Assembly: GCF_024733845.1 (NCBI RefSeq)
Contig: NZ_JANRHG010000009.1
Coordinates: 45,852-109,851 of the forward strand
DNA from: Neomoorella sulfitireducens
GTDB lineage: Bacteria; Bacillota; DSM-521; Neomoorellales; Neomoorellaceae
DNA length: 64,000 nt
Direction of reading: 5' to 3'
The translations under genes and the position numbers were made by a program. This document shows, piece by piece, positions 51,522-60,697 of the stretch; the stretch's first letter is position 1; each line of letters begins with the position of its first letter. Under the pieces are notes generated by a model. It worked only from the letters and a program-made list of their open reading frames with translations. It was not told where the DNA came from and searched no databases.

Positions 51522-52889
51522 TTGCTTCGTCCTTTCCTGGCCTTCTGGGCCGGCCGCCTGGCAGCCTTTATCTGCCGCCTCTGGCAGCGGGGTGGCACCT
51601 CCCTGCCGGGCTATTTAGCCTTAAAAATTGACCCGGATATAATGGGCCGTCTGGCCTCCAGGTATAAACAAATAATCCTTGTCACCGGAACCAACGGCAA
51701 GACAACGACGGCCAACCTCCTGGCCTCCATTTGCCGGGCCGCCGGTCTGCAGGTGGTTCACAACAGTGAAGGGGCCAATATGCCGGCCGGGGTAACTACG
51801 GCCCTCCTTAACCGCCGGGGAGATATTGCCGTCCTGGAGGTAGATGAAGGTACCCTGGGCCTGGTGACCCGCCAGGTCAGGGCCGATGGGGTAATCATTA
51901 CGAATTTATTGCGGGATCAACTGGACCGCTATCACGAACTGGAACAGCTGGCGGCAGCCATCAGCCGCGCCCTGGAGGCCATCCCGGCGGCCGCCCTCAT
52001 CCTTAACGCCGACGATTCCCTGGTCACTTCCCTGGGACGGGGAAGAGATAGGGTGCGCTACTTCGGCCTGGCGCGGACACCCTGGAGCCAGGAAATAACC
52101 AGTGAAGTCCTGGAGGGCCATATTTGTCCCCTTTGCCGCCGGCCCCTGGAGTTTAATTACTATCATTACAGCCACCTGGGGGATTATTCCTGCCCCCGGT
52201 GTTCCTACAGCCGGCCGGCGGCAGAATATGAGGGCAGGGTTCTGGTTTTAAATGCCGATGGAGCCCGGTTTGACCTTATTTACCCGGAGGGCAGGCTGCC
52301 CCTCCGGACCCCCATGCCGGGGATTTACAACGTCTATAATGTCCTGGCCGCCGCCGGCGCCGCCCTGCAGTTAAAGATCGACCCGGCAACCATTGCCCGG
52401 GTGGTGGCGGCCTTTCTCCCGGGCCAGGGCCGGGCCGAAAACTTTAGCCTTAGGAGCAAAAAACTGACGCTGATGTTAGTAAAAAACCCCGCCGGGTTGA
52501 GCGTGGCCTTGAAGACTTTGACTTCCGGCCGGGGAAAGGCGACGTATCTCCTGGCCATCAATGACCTGGCCGCCGACGGTCGCGACGTCTCCTGGTTATG
52601 GGATGCCGACCTCACCCCCCTGCTCCGGGCTCCCTACCAGCGCATCATTTGCGCCGGCCTGCGGGCCGGCGATATGGCCATTTGTCTCAAATACCAGGGA
52701 GTAAGGGAACGGGACTTAAAGGTTATCCCCGGCCAGGAAGAAAGCGTTGACTTTTTGCTGGAAGAACCCGGCGCCGAAGGTATTATTCTCTGTACCTATA
52801 CCAACCTGGCCCTGTACCGCCGCATCCTGAAAAAAAGGGGGGCTGTCAGTGAAGTTACGCCTCTGCCATCTCTATCCGGAACTCCTTAA
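51522..52889 (+). CDS. murT: Lipid II isoglutaminyl synthase subunit MurT
   Basis: A 455-residue Mur-ligase-like protein. The P-loop VTGTNGKTTTANLL is at residues ~55-68, with VLEVDEGTLGLV and NLLRDQLDRYHELE following. A Cys4 zinc ribbon (CPLC...CPRC, residues ~205-230) is the feature that separates MurT from MurC-F. A DUF1727-like C-terminal domain follows. With GatD it amidates the D-Glu of lipid II. The start is TTG at 51522 with AAAGGGGG before it; a longer frame would overlap murJ. Confidence 0.93.
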   Translation: MLRPFLAFWAGRLAAFICRLWQRGGTSLPGYLALKIDPDIMGRLASRYKQIILVTGTNGKTTTANLLASICRAAGLQVVHNSEGANMPAGVTTALLNRRGDIAVLEVDEGTLGLVTRQVRADGVIITNLLRDQLDRYHELEQLAAAISRALEAIPAAALILNADDSLVTSLGRGRDRVRYFGLARTPWSQEITSEVLEGHICPLCRRPLEFNYYHYSHLGDYSCPRCSYSRPAAEYEGRVLVLNADGARFDLIYPEGRLPLRTPMPGIYNVYNVLAAAGAALQLKIDPATIARVVAAFLPGQGRAENFSLRSKKLTLMLVKNPAGLSVALKTLTSGRGKATYLLAINDLAADGRDVSWLWDADLTPLLRAPYQRIICAGLRAGDMAICLKYQGVRERDLKVIPGQEESVDFLLEEPGAEGIILCTYTNLALYRRILKKRGAVSEVTPLPSLSGTP

Positions 52890-53589
52890 CCTTTATGGCG
52901 ACCGGGGTAATATCTTGGTCCTCTGCCGCCGGGCCGAGTGGCGGGGGATTGCGGTGGAAGTAACGCCTGTCTCCCTGGGAGATAAACTGGACCCGCAGGG
53001 CTACGATCTTATTTTCCTGGGCGGCGGCCCCGACCAGGAGCAGGGGGTGGCCAGTGCCGATTTGCTGGCCAAAGGCCCCTGGCTTAAGGAAGCAGTAGAA
53101 GCAGGAGTCGCCCTGCTGGCCATCTGCGGCGGCTACCAGCTCCTGGGGGAATATTATCGTACCGGCAGCGGCGAAACCTTGCCGGGCGCAGGCCTTTTTG
53201 CCGCCTATACTGAAGCGGGCACCAGGCGTTTGAAGGGTAATATCGCCATTCAGGTAGAGGAACTGGAAGTAGACCGGCCGGTGATAGGTTTTGAAAACCA
53301 CGGCGGCCGCACCTTCCTGCAGGGCGCCCGGCCCCTGGGCCGGGTAATCTACGGCGACGGCAACAACGGCAGCGACGGGACGGAGGGGGCCAGGTATAAG
53401 AACGCCGTGGGGACCTACCTCCACGGCCCGCTTCTAAGTAAAAACCCCCACCTGGCCGATTACCTCCTCCGCCTGGCCCTGCAGCGCCGTCACGGCGAGG
53501 TCGAACTACCGCCCCTGGATGATTCTTTGGAATTTGCAGTTAACGAGGCAGTCTACCGCCGCTTTTTGCCCACGAAGGGTAAGTGGTAA
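52849..53589 (+). CDS. gatD: Lipid II isoglutaminyl synthase glutaminase subunit GatD
   Basis: A 246-residue class I glutamine amidotransferase of the CobB/CobQ-like type. The nucleophile Cys93 is in LLAICGGYQLLG, and the partner His is in GTYLHGPLLSKNP. The GTG start lies 41 bases inside murT, so translation is coupled. It releases ammonia from glutamine for MurT. No cobyrinate genes are nearby, so a cobalamin role is excluded. Confidence 0.93.
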   Translation: MKLRLCHLYPELLNLYGDRGNILVLCRRAEWRGIAVEVTPVSLGDKLDPQGYDLIFLGGGPDQEQGVASADLLAKGPWLKEAVEAGVALLAICGGYQLLGEYYRTGSGETLPGAGLFAAYTEAGTRRLKGNIAIQVEELEVDRPVIGFENHGGRTFLQGARPLGRVIYGDGNNGSDGTEGARYKNAVGTYLHGPLLSKNPHLADYLLRLALQRRHGEVELPPLDDSLEFAVNEAVYRRFLPTKGKW

Positions 53590-53637
53590 AGGTTAAAGAA
53601 GGAACCTTGATCATAAATATTTATAAATCAATAATAT

Positions 53638-54729
53638 TTACGCCGAGGATACAAGCAGGGGCTGCGTTTCCCGGCAGTAGGGCTGCAGCAAACCCAGGGC
53701 CGGAGCTACCAGTTCCTGCAGTTTTCCACCGGGTATAAGGCCGTATTCCAGCAACGACTGGTAGAGGATGAAATTAACAAACTGTCCGTATCTTAAACCG
53801 GCAGCCGTGGCCATGGCCGTCAGGGAGGCCGTGGGACTCAATGAAGGCGTCCCGTTCACATCAATGATATAGACCCCTCCTTGGTTGTCAGAGCGCAGGT
53901 CAATCCTCAAGGCATCCCTGGCCCCGGTGGCCGCCAGCACTTTGACGGCCAGTTCGCTTAAAATATGATAACGCCTGTCCCCGGAGAAAATATGTTCAAT
54001 CGTATCAGGCTTGCTCTTTACGGAAAAAGTTCTGATTCCCCGGGAAAGAAAGGCTATGGGTGGCAGGACGTAACAGGGCGATCGCCCGATTAGACCAACG
54101 GTAAACTCCTGGCCGGGGAGGTACTTTTCCACCAGCACCGGCAACTCGCCCAGGGTATCCCGGAGCGTTTTTACCTGGCATTCCAGGTGGGCAAAATCAA
54201 ATACCACCGAGGCTTCGCTGATACCAATGCTGTTACCGCCGCCATTGGGTTTAACAAACAAAGGGAATCCCAGTTCTGCCACCGCCAGGTCCATTTGTTG
54301 CCGCAGCGATCCCCGGGCCGGTTCCAGCAACCGGTGGGGTGGTACCGGCAGACCGTGTTGTTGTAAAACCTGATAGGTAAGGTTTTTATGACGGCATAAC
54401 TCCATGGTTACCGCGGGAGAATGGCTGGCAGGAATGCCGTACTTCTGCAGTAAAAGCCTTACCGCAGCAGCACCGCTGCCGTCATACAGGGTAGGGGGGT
54501 CGTCGAGAAAACCTTCGGCCAGGACAAAGGCCATATTGGGAGCGGGCAGGCGGGAAAGGGATTTCTCCAGCTGGTGACGGCTGCGGACATTAACAGGATA
54601 AACCTCGTTGCCGCCTTCCAGTAACGCCCGATAAACCTGTCTTGCGATTTCCCAGGAAAAACAATCACTGTAGGGTCCCCGGCGCTCCCGGGCGGGGACG
54701 GCGTTAAAAAGAAACAGTATACGCAGCAA
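53638..54729 (-). CDS. D-alanine-D-alanine ligase-like ATP-grasp protein
   Basis: A 363-residue ATP-grasp enzyme. GFPLFVKPNGGGNSIGISEA is the first grasp strand, LVEKYLPGQEFTVGLIG the second, and IDVNGTPSLSPTASLT holds the Mg-binding Asp-Asn pair of the Ddl family. The N-terminal domain differs from Ddl, so it may ligate other amino acids or peptides. It is convergent with gatD; position beside murT-gatD suggests a wall-related role without proving it. It has its own promoter. Confidence 0.8.
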   Translation of the reverse strand: MLRILFLFNAVPARERRGPYSDCFSWEIARQVYRALLEGGNEVYPVNVRSRHQLEKSLSRLPAPNMAFVLAEGFLDDPPTLYDGSGAAAVRLLLQKYGIPASHSPAVTMELCRHKNLTYQVLQQHGLPVPPHRLLEPARGSLRQQMDLAVAELGFPLFVKPNGGGNSIGISEASVVFDFAHLECQVKTLRDTLGELPVLVEKYLPGQEFTVGLIGRSPCYVLPPIAFLSRGIRTFSVKSKPDTIEHIFSGDRRYHILSELAVKVLAATGARDALRIDLRSDNQGGVYIIDVNGTPSLSPTASLTAMATAAGLRYGQFVNFILYQSLLEYGLIPGGKLQELVAPALGLLQPYCRETQPLLVSSA

Positions 54730-54782
54730 AAAGTTCTTCCTCCCCGGTCTGAAAGGAAACCTGTTCTTGATAAAACAACCAT

Positions 54783-54788
54783 ATTATA
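54783..54788 (-). promoter_or_regulatory. -10 box (TATAAT) for the ATP-grasp gene
   Basis: A perfect TATAAT on the minus strand about 55 bases before the start, set inside an AACCAT/ATGGTT inverted repeat that could be an operator. The -35 match (TTTAAT, 17-base spacer) is weak. Confidence 0.5.
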
Positions 54789-54838
54789 CCATGGTTATGA
54801 CGCTTATTAAATAGCAACCGGAGATAACCGGGAGCAGA

Positions 54839-57037
54839 TTATTTTTCGTTAAACACCACGTCCAGGTTAGCCTGTAAAAAACCTTCTTTCGTGGCGACAA
54901 AACTATAGCTCCCGGCTACAACGGCCTTGAACGGGATGGTGCCTTGCGCGTCCGTATGGCCCAGGGTCCTACTGCCTTCCTGGACGGCCACATAATCGCC
55001 GTAACAATAACCTTCCCGGCCGTCCTGGAGGCGCACCCGCAGCCAGCCGTTTTCCGGCCCGGCCAGGACGGCCAGCCGGTAACCTTCCGGTACCAGGGTG
55101 ATGGCTTTATAATTTGTTCCCGGCCCCGTCCTGACATAGAGGGCCCGGGCCGTTACCCTGCCCTGCGGCACTTCCGGCCGGACCTGCCGGACTACTGCCC
55201 CCGCTACCGCCGCACCGTTTTGGCGGACGACCAGATTTACCTCCTGGCCGGCAACCGGCTGGCCGTCTATAACCATCTCCAGGGCAGGATTGATGGCAGC
55301 TACAGCTTCGTGATCGCCCAGCCCGACCTTGAGCCAGGCATTGCTTACCGGCCCGGCCAGGACCAGCTGCCCTTTTTCCGGATCAAACCCGCTCAACCCT
55401 TCACTGGCCGTCCACCGGTATAACGAGCCGTCCACATAGATTTCGTTTCCCCCGGCATCATAGGCCGTTACTGTAAACTGCTGGACGTTGCCGGGCTGCA
55501 GGAAGGTGACGGCAGGGTTGATTTCCAGCCTGTATACCTCATCAACTACGGTTATCTCAGCACTGGTTTTTACCCTTCCCGTCCCGGCAGTAATCTCCCC
55601 CCGGCCCGTTTTGGTAGCCTGGAACAGGCCGGGAGAAACAAAGCGGCCCACCTCCCCCCTCACCTGCCAGCTAACGCGTTCAGGTACGGGAACAGGATTG
55701 TAATAATTATCCTGGGCCTTGAGAACGAAGGGTACCTTGCTGCCTTTATACACCTTTATAGCACCGGGAAACAGGTATAGATGGCTGAGCTTCCCGCGGG
55801 GGGCAGTCGAAAAGACCACCAGGCCGTTGGTAACAGGCCTTTCCTCCCCGCCGGCAGGCCGGTTTAAAATCGAGAGCCCGAACTCGCCGGCATTACGGGC
55901 CGCCAGTACTGAAGAACCGCCGCCGTCAAGGTTCAGGGCAGCTACTATCCCCCGCGACTGCATAAAGGCGGCCAGTTCGTAAAGGGTCATCCCATCGCTG
56001 TAGCCGGGCTGGCGGCCGTCGGCAACCACTATTTCCAGGCGGCCGTCCTTCGTGATGCCGGCTGCCGTCCGGGGATGGCGGGACTGTACCAGGGAATCCG
56101 TGGTGCCGGCGGGCAGGACGATCTGGCCGTCCTTGAGAATAATATCGCGGCCGCCCACAGCCTGGACAACATCATGCCAGCGAGGTTCGGAAAACCTGAT
56201 GGTGAAGCTAACCCGGTCCCCTGGATGGAGCTGCTTTAAAAACTCCCGGGCCTTGCCATGGCCGGAAAGGACAACGCCGTCCGCCGGGATAGGGGTGTTG
56301 CCCCTGGCGTCAATCCTGGCGGTCACGGTGCCGCTGTATGTACGACCTGCTTGTACAGGTAGATCAATGTCACCCAGGATTACTTCCATGCCGTATTCAT
56401 TGGTGCCGGTACCGGCCCCAAAGGCGGGGGTATAAAGGACCAGCATGTTCGCCCCCCTTTCCCGGTTGACGTGGGCGATAGGGTAGGTATAAACCACACG
56501 GGTCACGCTATCCCCCTTACCCGGTATTTCCCCGCTCACCTCCAGGTAGGCGGTCATGACAGGAGTACCGATAATGGCTTCATTATTGCCGGTCAGACCC
56601 AGGACCGGATAGCCCTGGGGGCTGATCAAAAGCTCGCCGTTGCTTATCTGCAGGCCGATAGGCAGGTAGGGCGCCCGGGTGCTGTAGAAATCGCCGTTTA
56701 TTGCCGCTACTGCGGCTTTGCCTTCCCCGGCCAGCCTGGCGGCCATAGCCGTGGGTCTTTCCAGGTCAAGGGCCAGGTTGTCGTGGGATACGGCCGATTC
56801 CATGACCGTATACCTGTCCCGGGGATTGATAGTCAAAACCTTCACGGCCTCAGTATAACCGGGAGCGTTTATCCGGTAGGCCGAATACTCCACCCCTGTA
56901 GCCAGGGGGACTTTTTCTGCCTCAGGGACTAACTGCCAGGCAGGGTCGGCCGGGGACGGCAGGGGGTAGGTTAGCAAGACTGCAGCCAGGAAAATAGCAA
57001 CCAGGATAGAAGTAACCCGTTTCCGCAGGTAACGCAT
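54839..57037 (-). CDS. Exported phosphodiester glycosidase-like protein with SH3 and Ig-like domains
   Basis: A 732-residue secreted protein. A signal peptide (ILVAIFLAAVLLTYPLPSPA) is followed by a phosphodiester-glycosidase (NAGPA/DUF2233) domain to ~residue 390, with AAINGDFYS, RHPRTAAGITKDGRLEIVVAD and ALNLDGGGSSVLAARN. Two Ig/Big-like beta domains come next (~400-590). Then there is a bacterial SH3 domain (ARALYVRTGPGTNYKAITLV, ~610-680) and a short carboxypeptidase-regulatory-like end. It should act on wall polymers or exported glycans. Start ATG 57037 with TTGGGAGGA. Confidence 0.88.
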   Translation of the reverse strand: MRYLRKRVTSILVAIFLAAVLLTYPLPSPADPAWQLVPEAEKVPLATGVEYSAYRINAPGYTEAVKVLTINPRDRYTVMESAVSHDNLALDLERPTAMAARLAGEGKAAVAAINGDFYSTRAPYLPIGLQISNGELLISPQGYPVLGLTGNNEAIIGTPVMTAYLEVSGEIPGKGDSVTRVVYTYPIAHVNRERGANMLVLYTPAFGAGTGTNEYGMEVILGDIDLPVQAGRTYSGTVTARIDARGNTPIPADGVVLSGHGKAREFLKQLHPGDRVSFTIRFSEPRWHDVVQAVGGRDIILKDGQIVLPAGTTDSLVQSRHPRTAAGITKDGRLEIVVADGRQPGYSDGMTLYELAAFMQSRGIVAALNLDGGGSSVLAARNAGEFGLSILNRPAGGEERPVTNGLVVFSTAPRGKLSHLYLFPGAIKVYKGSKVPFVLKAQDNYYNPVPVPERVSWQVRGEVGRFVSPGLFQATKTGRGEITAGTGRVKTSAEITVVDEVYRLEINPAVTFLQPGNVQQFTVTAYDAGGNEIYVDGSLYRWTASEGLSGFDPEKGQLVLAGPVSNAWLKVGLGDHEAVAAINPALEMVIDGQPVAGQEVNLVVRQNGAAVAGAVVRQVRPEVPQGRVTARALYVRTGPGTNYKAITLVPEGYRLAVLAGPENGWLRVRLQDGREGYCYGDYVAVQEGSRTLGHTDAQGTIPFKAVVAGSYSFVATKEGFLQANLDVVFNEK

Positions 57038-57115
57038 AAAAGTTCCTCCCAAGTAATACATCTTGCACACAATAAATAGACGCTCTCGAAGTCCTGAAGG
57101 TTCCCTAAACTATTG

Positions 57116-57148
57116 GACCTGTCCACATGCTTAAAACATGGACAGGTC
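57116..57148 (-). terminator. Hairpin after the metallophosphoesterase gene
   Basis: GACCTGTCCA (57116-57125) and TGGACAGGTC (57139-57148) form a perfect 10-bp stem seven bases after the stop. The tail is AT-rich (CAATAGTTTA) without a real T-run. Confidence 0.55.
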
Positions 57149-57154
57149 ACCATT

Positions 57155-57835
57155 TTACCAGGATACCGGCACCGGGGTAAAATTCACATAGTCGGCGGCC
57201 ACCAGGTGAAAGTTAATGCCCCACTCCTTACCGGCCAGGGCCTTCTCATGATCGGCACCGTGAAGGTGCCCGTAATAACAGTGGCTGACGCCGTAGCCCT
57301 GCATCAGTCTTATAAAATCGGTCGCTTCATCATTGAAGGCCGGGGGGAAATGCATCATCACCGCCAGGGGCTCATCCCGGCGTAGCTTCCGGACGCCATT
57401 CAAGGCCATTTCCAGGCGCAGGACTTCTCGCCGGTAAACCTTTCCATCCGTCTCTTCATTATAGAGGGGATGCCGGGGTACCAGCCAGCCCCGGGTGCCG
57501 CAGACGGCCATGCCGTCAATTATCTCAGGCTTTAAAAGAGAGAAATCCCTGTCGAGGATGGCCGCCGCCATTTTGCGCTCCGTCTGCCACCAGTAGTCGT
57601 GATTCCCTTTCAGGATGCGCTTGGAGCCCGGCAGGGATTTGAGAAACTGCAGGTCGGGGAGGGCATCGTCGAGGCGCATGCCCCAGCTGATATCTCCCAG
57701 GATTAATACTGTATCTTCAGGGGCGACTACCCTGTTCCAGCGGGAGGCGAGTTTTTCCCGGTGGTTTTCCCATATCGGACCAAACATGGACATATCGCGG
57801 CCCAGGTGCAGGTCGGCGATGGCAAATAAAGCCAC
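57155..57835 (-). CDS. Calcineurin-like metallophosphoesterase
   Basis: A 226-residue phosphoesterase. All metal motifs are visible: DLHLG at the N-terminus, LGDISWGM, KGNHDYWW, a later MMHFPP, and YGHLHGAD. It is a stand-alone domain of a family common in Clostridia with unknown substrate. It follows icd by 20 bases on the same strand and is probably co-transcribed. Confidence 0.9.
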   Translation of the reverse strand: MALFAIADLHLGRDMSMFGPIWENHREKLASRWNRVVAPEDTVLILGDISWGMRLDDALPDLQFLKSLPGSKRILKGNHDYWWQTERKMAAAILDRDFSLLKPEIIDGMAVCGTRGWLVPRHPLYNEETDGKVYRREVLRLEMALNGVRKLRRDEPLAVMMHFPPAFNDEATDFIRLMQGYGVSHCYYGHLHGADHEKALAGKEWGINFHLVAADYVNFTPVPVSW

Positions 57836-57855
57836 TAATACCCCTCCGCCTGCTG

Positions 57856-58863
57856 CTATTCCGCTTCCAGTTGCCTGACGATGGCGTCGGCCATTTCGCT
57901 GGTGCCGGCCTTGCCTCCCAGGTCGTAGGTTAAGTACTTGCCTTCGGCCAGGACGGCCAGGACGGCATTTTCAACCCGCGCCGCAGCTTCTTTTTCGCCC
58001 AGGTGCTCCAGCATCATCACCCCGGAAAGGATGGTCGCCAGGGGGTTGACCTTGTTCTGGCCGGCGTACTTGGGCGCGCTGCCGTGGATGGGTTCAAAAA
58101 CGGCAGCCCCGGCGCCAATGTTCGCCCCCGGCGCCACTCCCAGGCCGCCTACCAGCCCGGCGCAGAGGTCGGAAAGGATGTCACCGTAGAGGTTGGGCAG
58201 CACCACGACGTCATATTGTTCCGGTTTCTGCACCAGCTGCATGCTCAGGTTGTCCACAATGCGGTCGTCAGCAGTAAGTCCGGGGTAATCTTTGGCCACA
58301 TCATAAAACGTCCGCAGGAAAAGCCCGTCGGTAAATTTCATGATATTGGCTTTATGTCCTGCCGTTACTCTTTTCCTGCCGTTGGCGCGGGCATATTCAA
58401 AGGCGGCCCGGGCAATGCGCTCTGAACCCCTGCGGGTGATTATTTTAATGCTTTCCGCCGCGTCTTCTCCTACCATGTGCTCTATCCCGGCATAGAGGTC
58501 CTCAGTGTTTTCCCTGAAAATTACCAGATCGACGCCCTGGTAACGGGAGGGCACGTTAGGCAGGTTACGGGCCGGGCGAATGTTGGCATAAAGGTCGAGT
58601 TCCTTCCGTAAAGCCACATTGACGCTGCGAAAACCGGTACCAACCGGGGTGGTGATGGGGCCTTTAAGAGCTACGCCGTTTTTCCGAATGGAAGCCAGGG
58701 TTTCCTCCGGTAATACGCTGCTGTACTTTTCCAGGGCCGTCTCCCCGGCCGTCACTACTTCCCACTCTATTTCAGCCCCGCTCGCGTCCAGGACCCGCCG
58801 GGCTGCGGCAATCAGTTCCGGGCCGGTACCATCTCCCGGTATCAAGGTTACCACATGCTTCAA
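57856..58863 (-). CDS. icd: NAD-type isocitrate dehydrogenase
   Basis: A 335-residue beta-decarboxylating dehydrogenase. [11 protein letters not shown] is at the N-terminus. [21 protein letters not shown] holds the substrate-binding Ser and Arg pattern of NAD-isocitrate dehydrogenases rather than 3-isopropylmalate enzymes. [34 protein letters not shown] and [18 protein letters not shown] follow. It makes 2-oxoglutarate. Homoisocitrate dehydrogenase is the nearest alternative. No citrate synthase or aconitase is in the window. Confidence 0.88.
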   Translation of the reverse strand: MKHVVTLIPGDGTGPELIAAARRVLDASGAEIEWEVVTAGETALEKYSSVLPEETLASIRKNGVALKGPITTPVGTGFRSVNVALRKELDLYANIRPARNLPNVPSRYQGVDLVIFRENTEDLYAGIEHMVGEDAAESIKIITRRGSERIARAAFEYARANGRKRVTAGHKANIMKFTDGLFLRTFYDVAKDYPGLTADDRIVDNLSMQLVQKPEQYDVVVLPNLYGDILSDLCAGLVGGLGVAPGANIGAGAAVFEPIHGSAPKYAGQNKVNPLATILSGVMMLEHLGEKEAAARVENAVLAVLAEGKYLTYDLGGKAGTSEMADAIVRQLEAE

Positions 58864-58930
58864 CCAGAGACACCTCCAGAAAATTATATTACCCCATTAT
58901 TATACGTTCTCGTCTACAGCCAGGACAAGT

Positions 58931-58952
58931 AAAAAATCGCCCGCCCGGGCGA
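58931..58952 (-). terminator. Terminator after the CofE-like gene
   Basis: TCGCCC-GGGC-GGGCGA followed by TTTTTT on the minus strand, 12 bases after the stop of the gene at 58964. Confidence 0.85.
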
Positions 58953-58963
58953 ATACGATAAAG

Positions 58964-59602
58964 TTACGATTTGGTTTTCCGGCGTTTAAGGATAACTATA
59001 GGCGTCTGCTCGTCTTCATTCCCAAAGGGATTATCCTTCAACGCCTCAATTACTGCTTGCCGGTACCCCTTTTTAGTGATCCCCAGGATGTCAACACAAC
59101 CCTTATCATTAACATCGGCAATCACGGCCTCCGCCCCGGTAGCTTTTTTAATGGCCCGCACCAGCCGGCCCGGGTTTTTCGGTCCCAGGACGATATGGCG
59201 CTCATAAGGGTGCATGGTGCCGGCTATATCATCGATAAGGGCCAGCTGGCGCCCGGCCACAATGTAAAAGAGGCCCTTTTTCTTGAAGACCCGCCCCACA
59301 GCAGCCGCGGCACAACCGGCGAGGATGCGCGCCGTTCCCACCTCCTCGATGGCCAGCTGCATGGCCGGCGGCGTGGCCAGGCTCCCGTCTTTACCGGGGA
59401 AACGGCTTAAAAAACGTGCCAGCCTCCCGGGGCGCACCGTTTCCGGTAAAACGGCCCGGCCCTGGCTGATGGCGACGACGCTCTCCGCCAGGCAGATGAT
59501 ATCCCCCGGCGCCGCTATGCCTTCGCTGTATTTCCGGGTCAATGCAACTATATCCTCGTTTTCTGTAATGATATGGGTGCGGATGGGGATTTTATAGTAC
59601 AT
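58964..59602 (-). CDS. CofE-like (F420-0:gamma-glutamyl ligase family) protein
   Basis: A 212-residue protein of the CofE superfamily. Family segments visible are GDIICLAESVVAISQGR, TPPAMQLAIEEVG and VIADVNDKGCVDILGIT. Firmicutes of this group do not make F420, so the true substrate of this homologue is unknown. It follows the amidase by three bases and is translationally linked to it. Confidence 0.8.
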   Translation of the reverse strand: MYYKIPIRTHIITENEDIVALTRKYSEGIAAPGDIICLAESVVAISQGRAVLPETVRPGRLARFLSRFPGKDGSLATPPAMQLAIEEVGTARILAGCAAAAVGRVFKKKGLFYIVAGRQLALIDDIAGTMHPYERHIVLGPKNPGRLVRAIKKATGAEAVIADVNDKGCVDILGITKKGYRQAVIEALKDNPFGNEDEQTPIVILKRRKTKS

Positions 59603-59605
59603 GGC

Positions 59606-60502
59606 TTATTTCCCCCGCTGGAAATATTGTTTTACACCTACGGCGGTAGCCAGGGCTACCTTCTGGTGGAAATAGGGGTTGCGCAGCAAGCCTTCATCGA
59701 CCCAGTCGGTAATGACTACCGGCTCCAGCTTCAAACCGGGTATCTCGCCGAGGCGGGCCAGTTCCCCGTCGGCCATAACTCCCCGTGACGGTATCTTTAC
59801 CCTGGCGACAATTCTTTCCAAAACTTTGGCCGCCAGTTCCTCATTCCCCCGGCAGGCAGGATTATAAAGGACGGCCGTGCCCCGCAGGCCGGTATCCCCG
59901 GCACCATGTTCATGGATGCTGATAAAACAGAAAGTATCCGTGGTTACTTTAAGCAATCGTTCTTCCCAGGAAGGGTTCTCCTGCTCCGCGCGGGTCCAGA
60001 TTACCCTGGCCTTCAAGCCCTCCAGGACCTGGGCCAGGGCCCGGGCGGTCTTCCACGCCATATCCCGCTCCCGGAGATTGACCGGGCCTCGCCACCCGCC
60101 ATCGCTCCCCCCGTGACCGGGGTCGAGGACAATCAATTTATCCCGGTAGAACTCCTGCAGGGGCCGGCGGCTGAACCGCAACACCACCCGGGATGGCACC
60201 CCTTCCGTCACTACCAGGGTTGCCCGGACGGCTGCATCAAGGCTGATGGTAAAAGATACCACGGCTTCCCCCGGCTCTACCGTTACTTCCCGGATAATGC
60301 CGTCCTGGACATAAAGGGGACCGGGATGCATGTTCAGGAGAGCCCGGAGGGTTACCCTGCAGGTGCCTGGTTCCGGGTATTCGACGGTTACAACCGGCGG
60401 TATTGTTGCTTCAATGATAACGGCACTGAACTGCTCTTCCCCCTCAAAGATTAACTTGCAATAGAGATTAGTCAGCCGGGGGGTGGATGGCAATTCCCTC
60501 AC
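59606..60502 (-). CDS. N-acetylmuramoyl-L-alanine amidase (Amidase_3)
   Basis: A 298-residue protein with a beta-rich AMIN-like N-terminal domain (~1-115) and an Amidase_3 catalytic domain (~120-295). Zn ligands are the His of LDPGHGGSDGG, the Glu of NLRERD and the His of FISIHEHGAG. The usual catalytic Glu near the end (VE-x-GF) reads VITDWVDEGLL, with Asp instead. No clear signal peptide is visible, so export is uncertain. GTG start at 60502. Confidence 0.85.
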   Translation of the reverse strand: MRELPSTPRLTNLYCKLIFEGEEQFSAVIIEATIPPVVTVEYPEPGTCRVTLRALLNMHPGPLYVQDGIIREVTVEPGEAVVSFTISLDAAVRATLVVTEGVPSRVVLRFSRRPLQEFYRDKLIVLDPGHGGSDGGWRGPVNLRERDMAWKTARALAQVLEGLKARVIWTRAEQENPSWEERLLKVTTDTFCFISIHEHGAGDTGLRGTAVLYNPACRGNEELAAKVLERIVARVKIPSRGVMADGELARLGEIPGLKLEPVVITDWVDEGLLRNPYFHQKVALATAVGVKQYFQRGK

Positions 60503-60697
60503 CTCGCTAACAATGCTCTCAGGCAGGAGCAGAACCGCCCGCTATCATTCATATGCCGCAAGTGCCCCGTAATGACTCGATGATAGCCACGTAAACCCTG
60601 GAAGATAACCGGGCCGGACGTAAAAATAAGGGACGGCGGCGCAATATCCTTGCAACTACCGGGTTAAAGTTCTAAAATAAAGCTGGAGGCGAGGCAA
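60503..60697. other. Divergent promoter region between amidase and hydantoinase genes
   Basis: An inverted repeat GCTATCAT (60541-60548)/ATGATAGC (60580-60587) lies in the middle. No firm -35/-10 pair could be placed. No gene is seen. Confidence 0.45.

Noticed and set aside
60635..60665. A sigma-54-like sequence (GGCGC...CTTGCA) before the hydantoinase gene.
   Set aside because: The spacing between the GG and GC elements is one to two bases too long, and the surrounding genes are not part of the inducible island.
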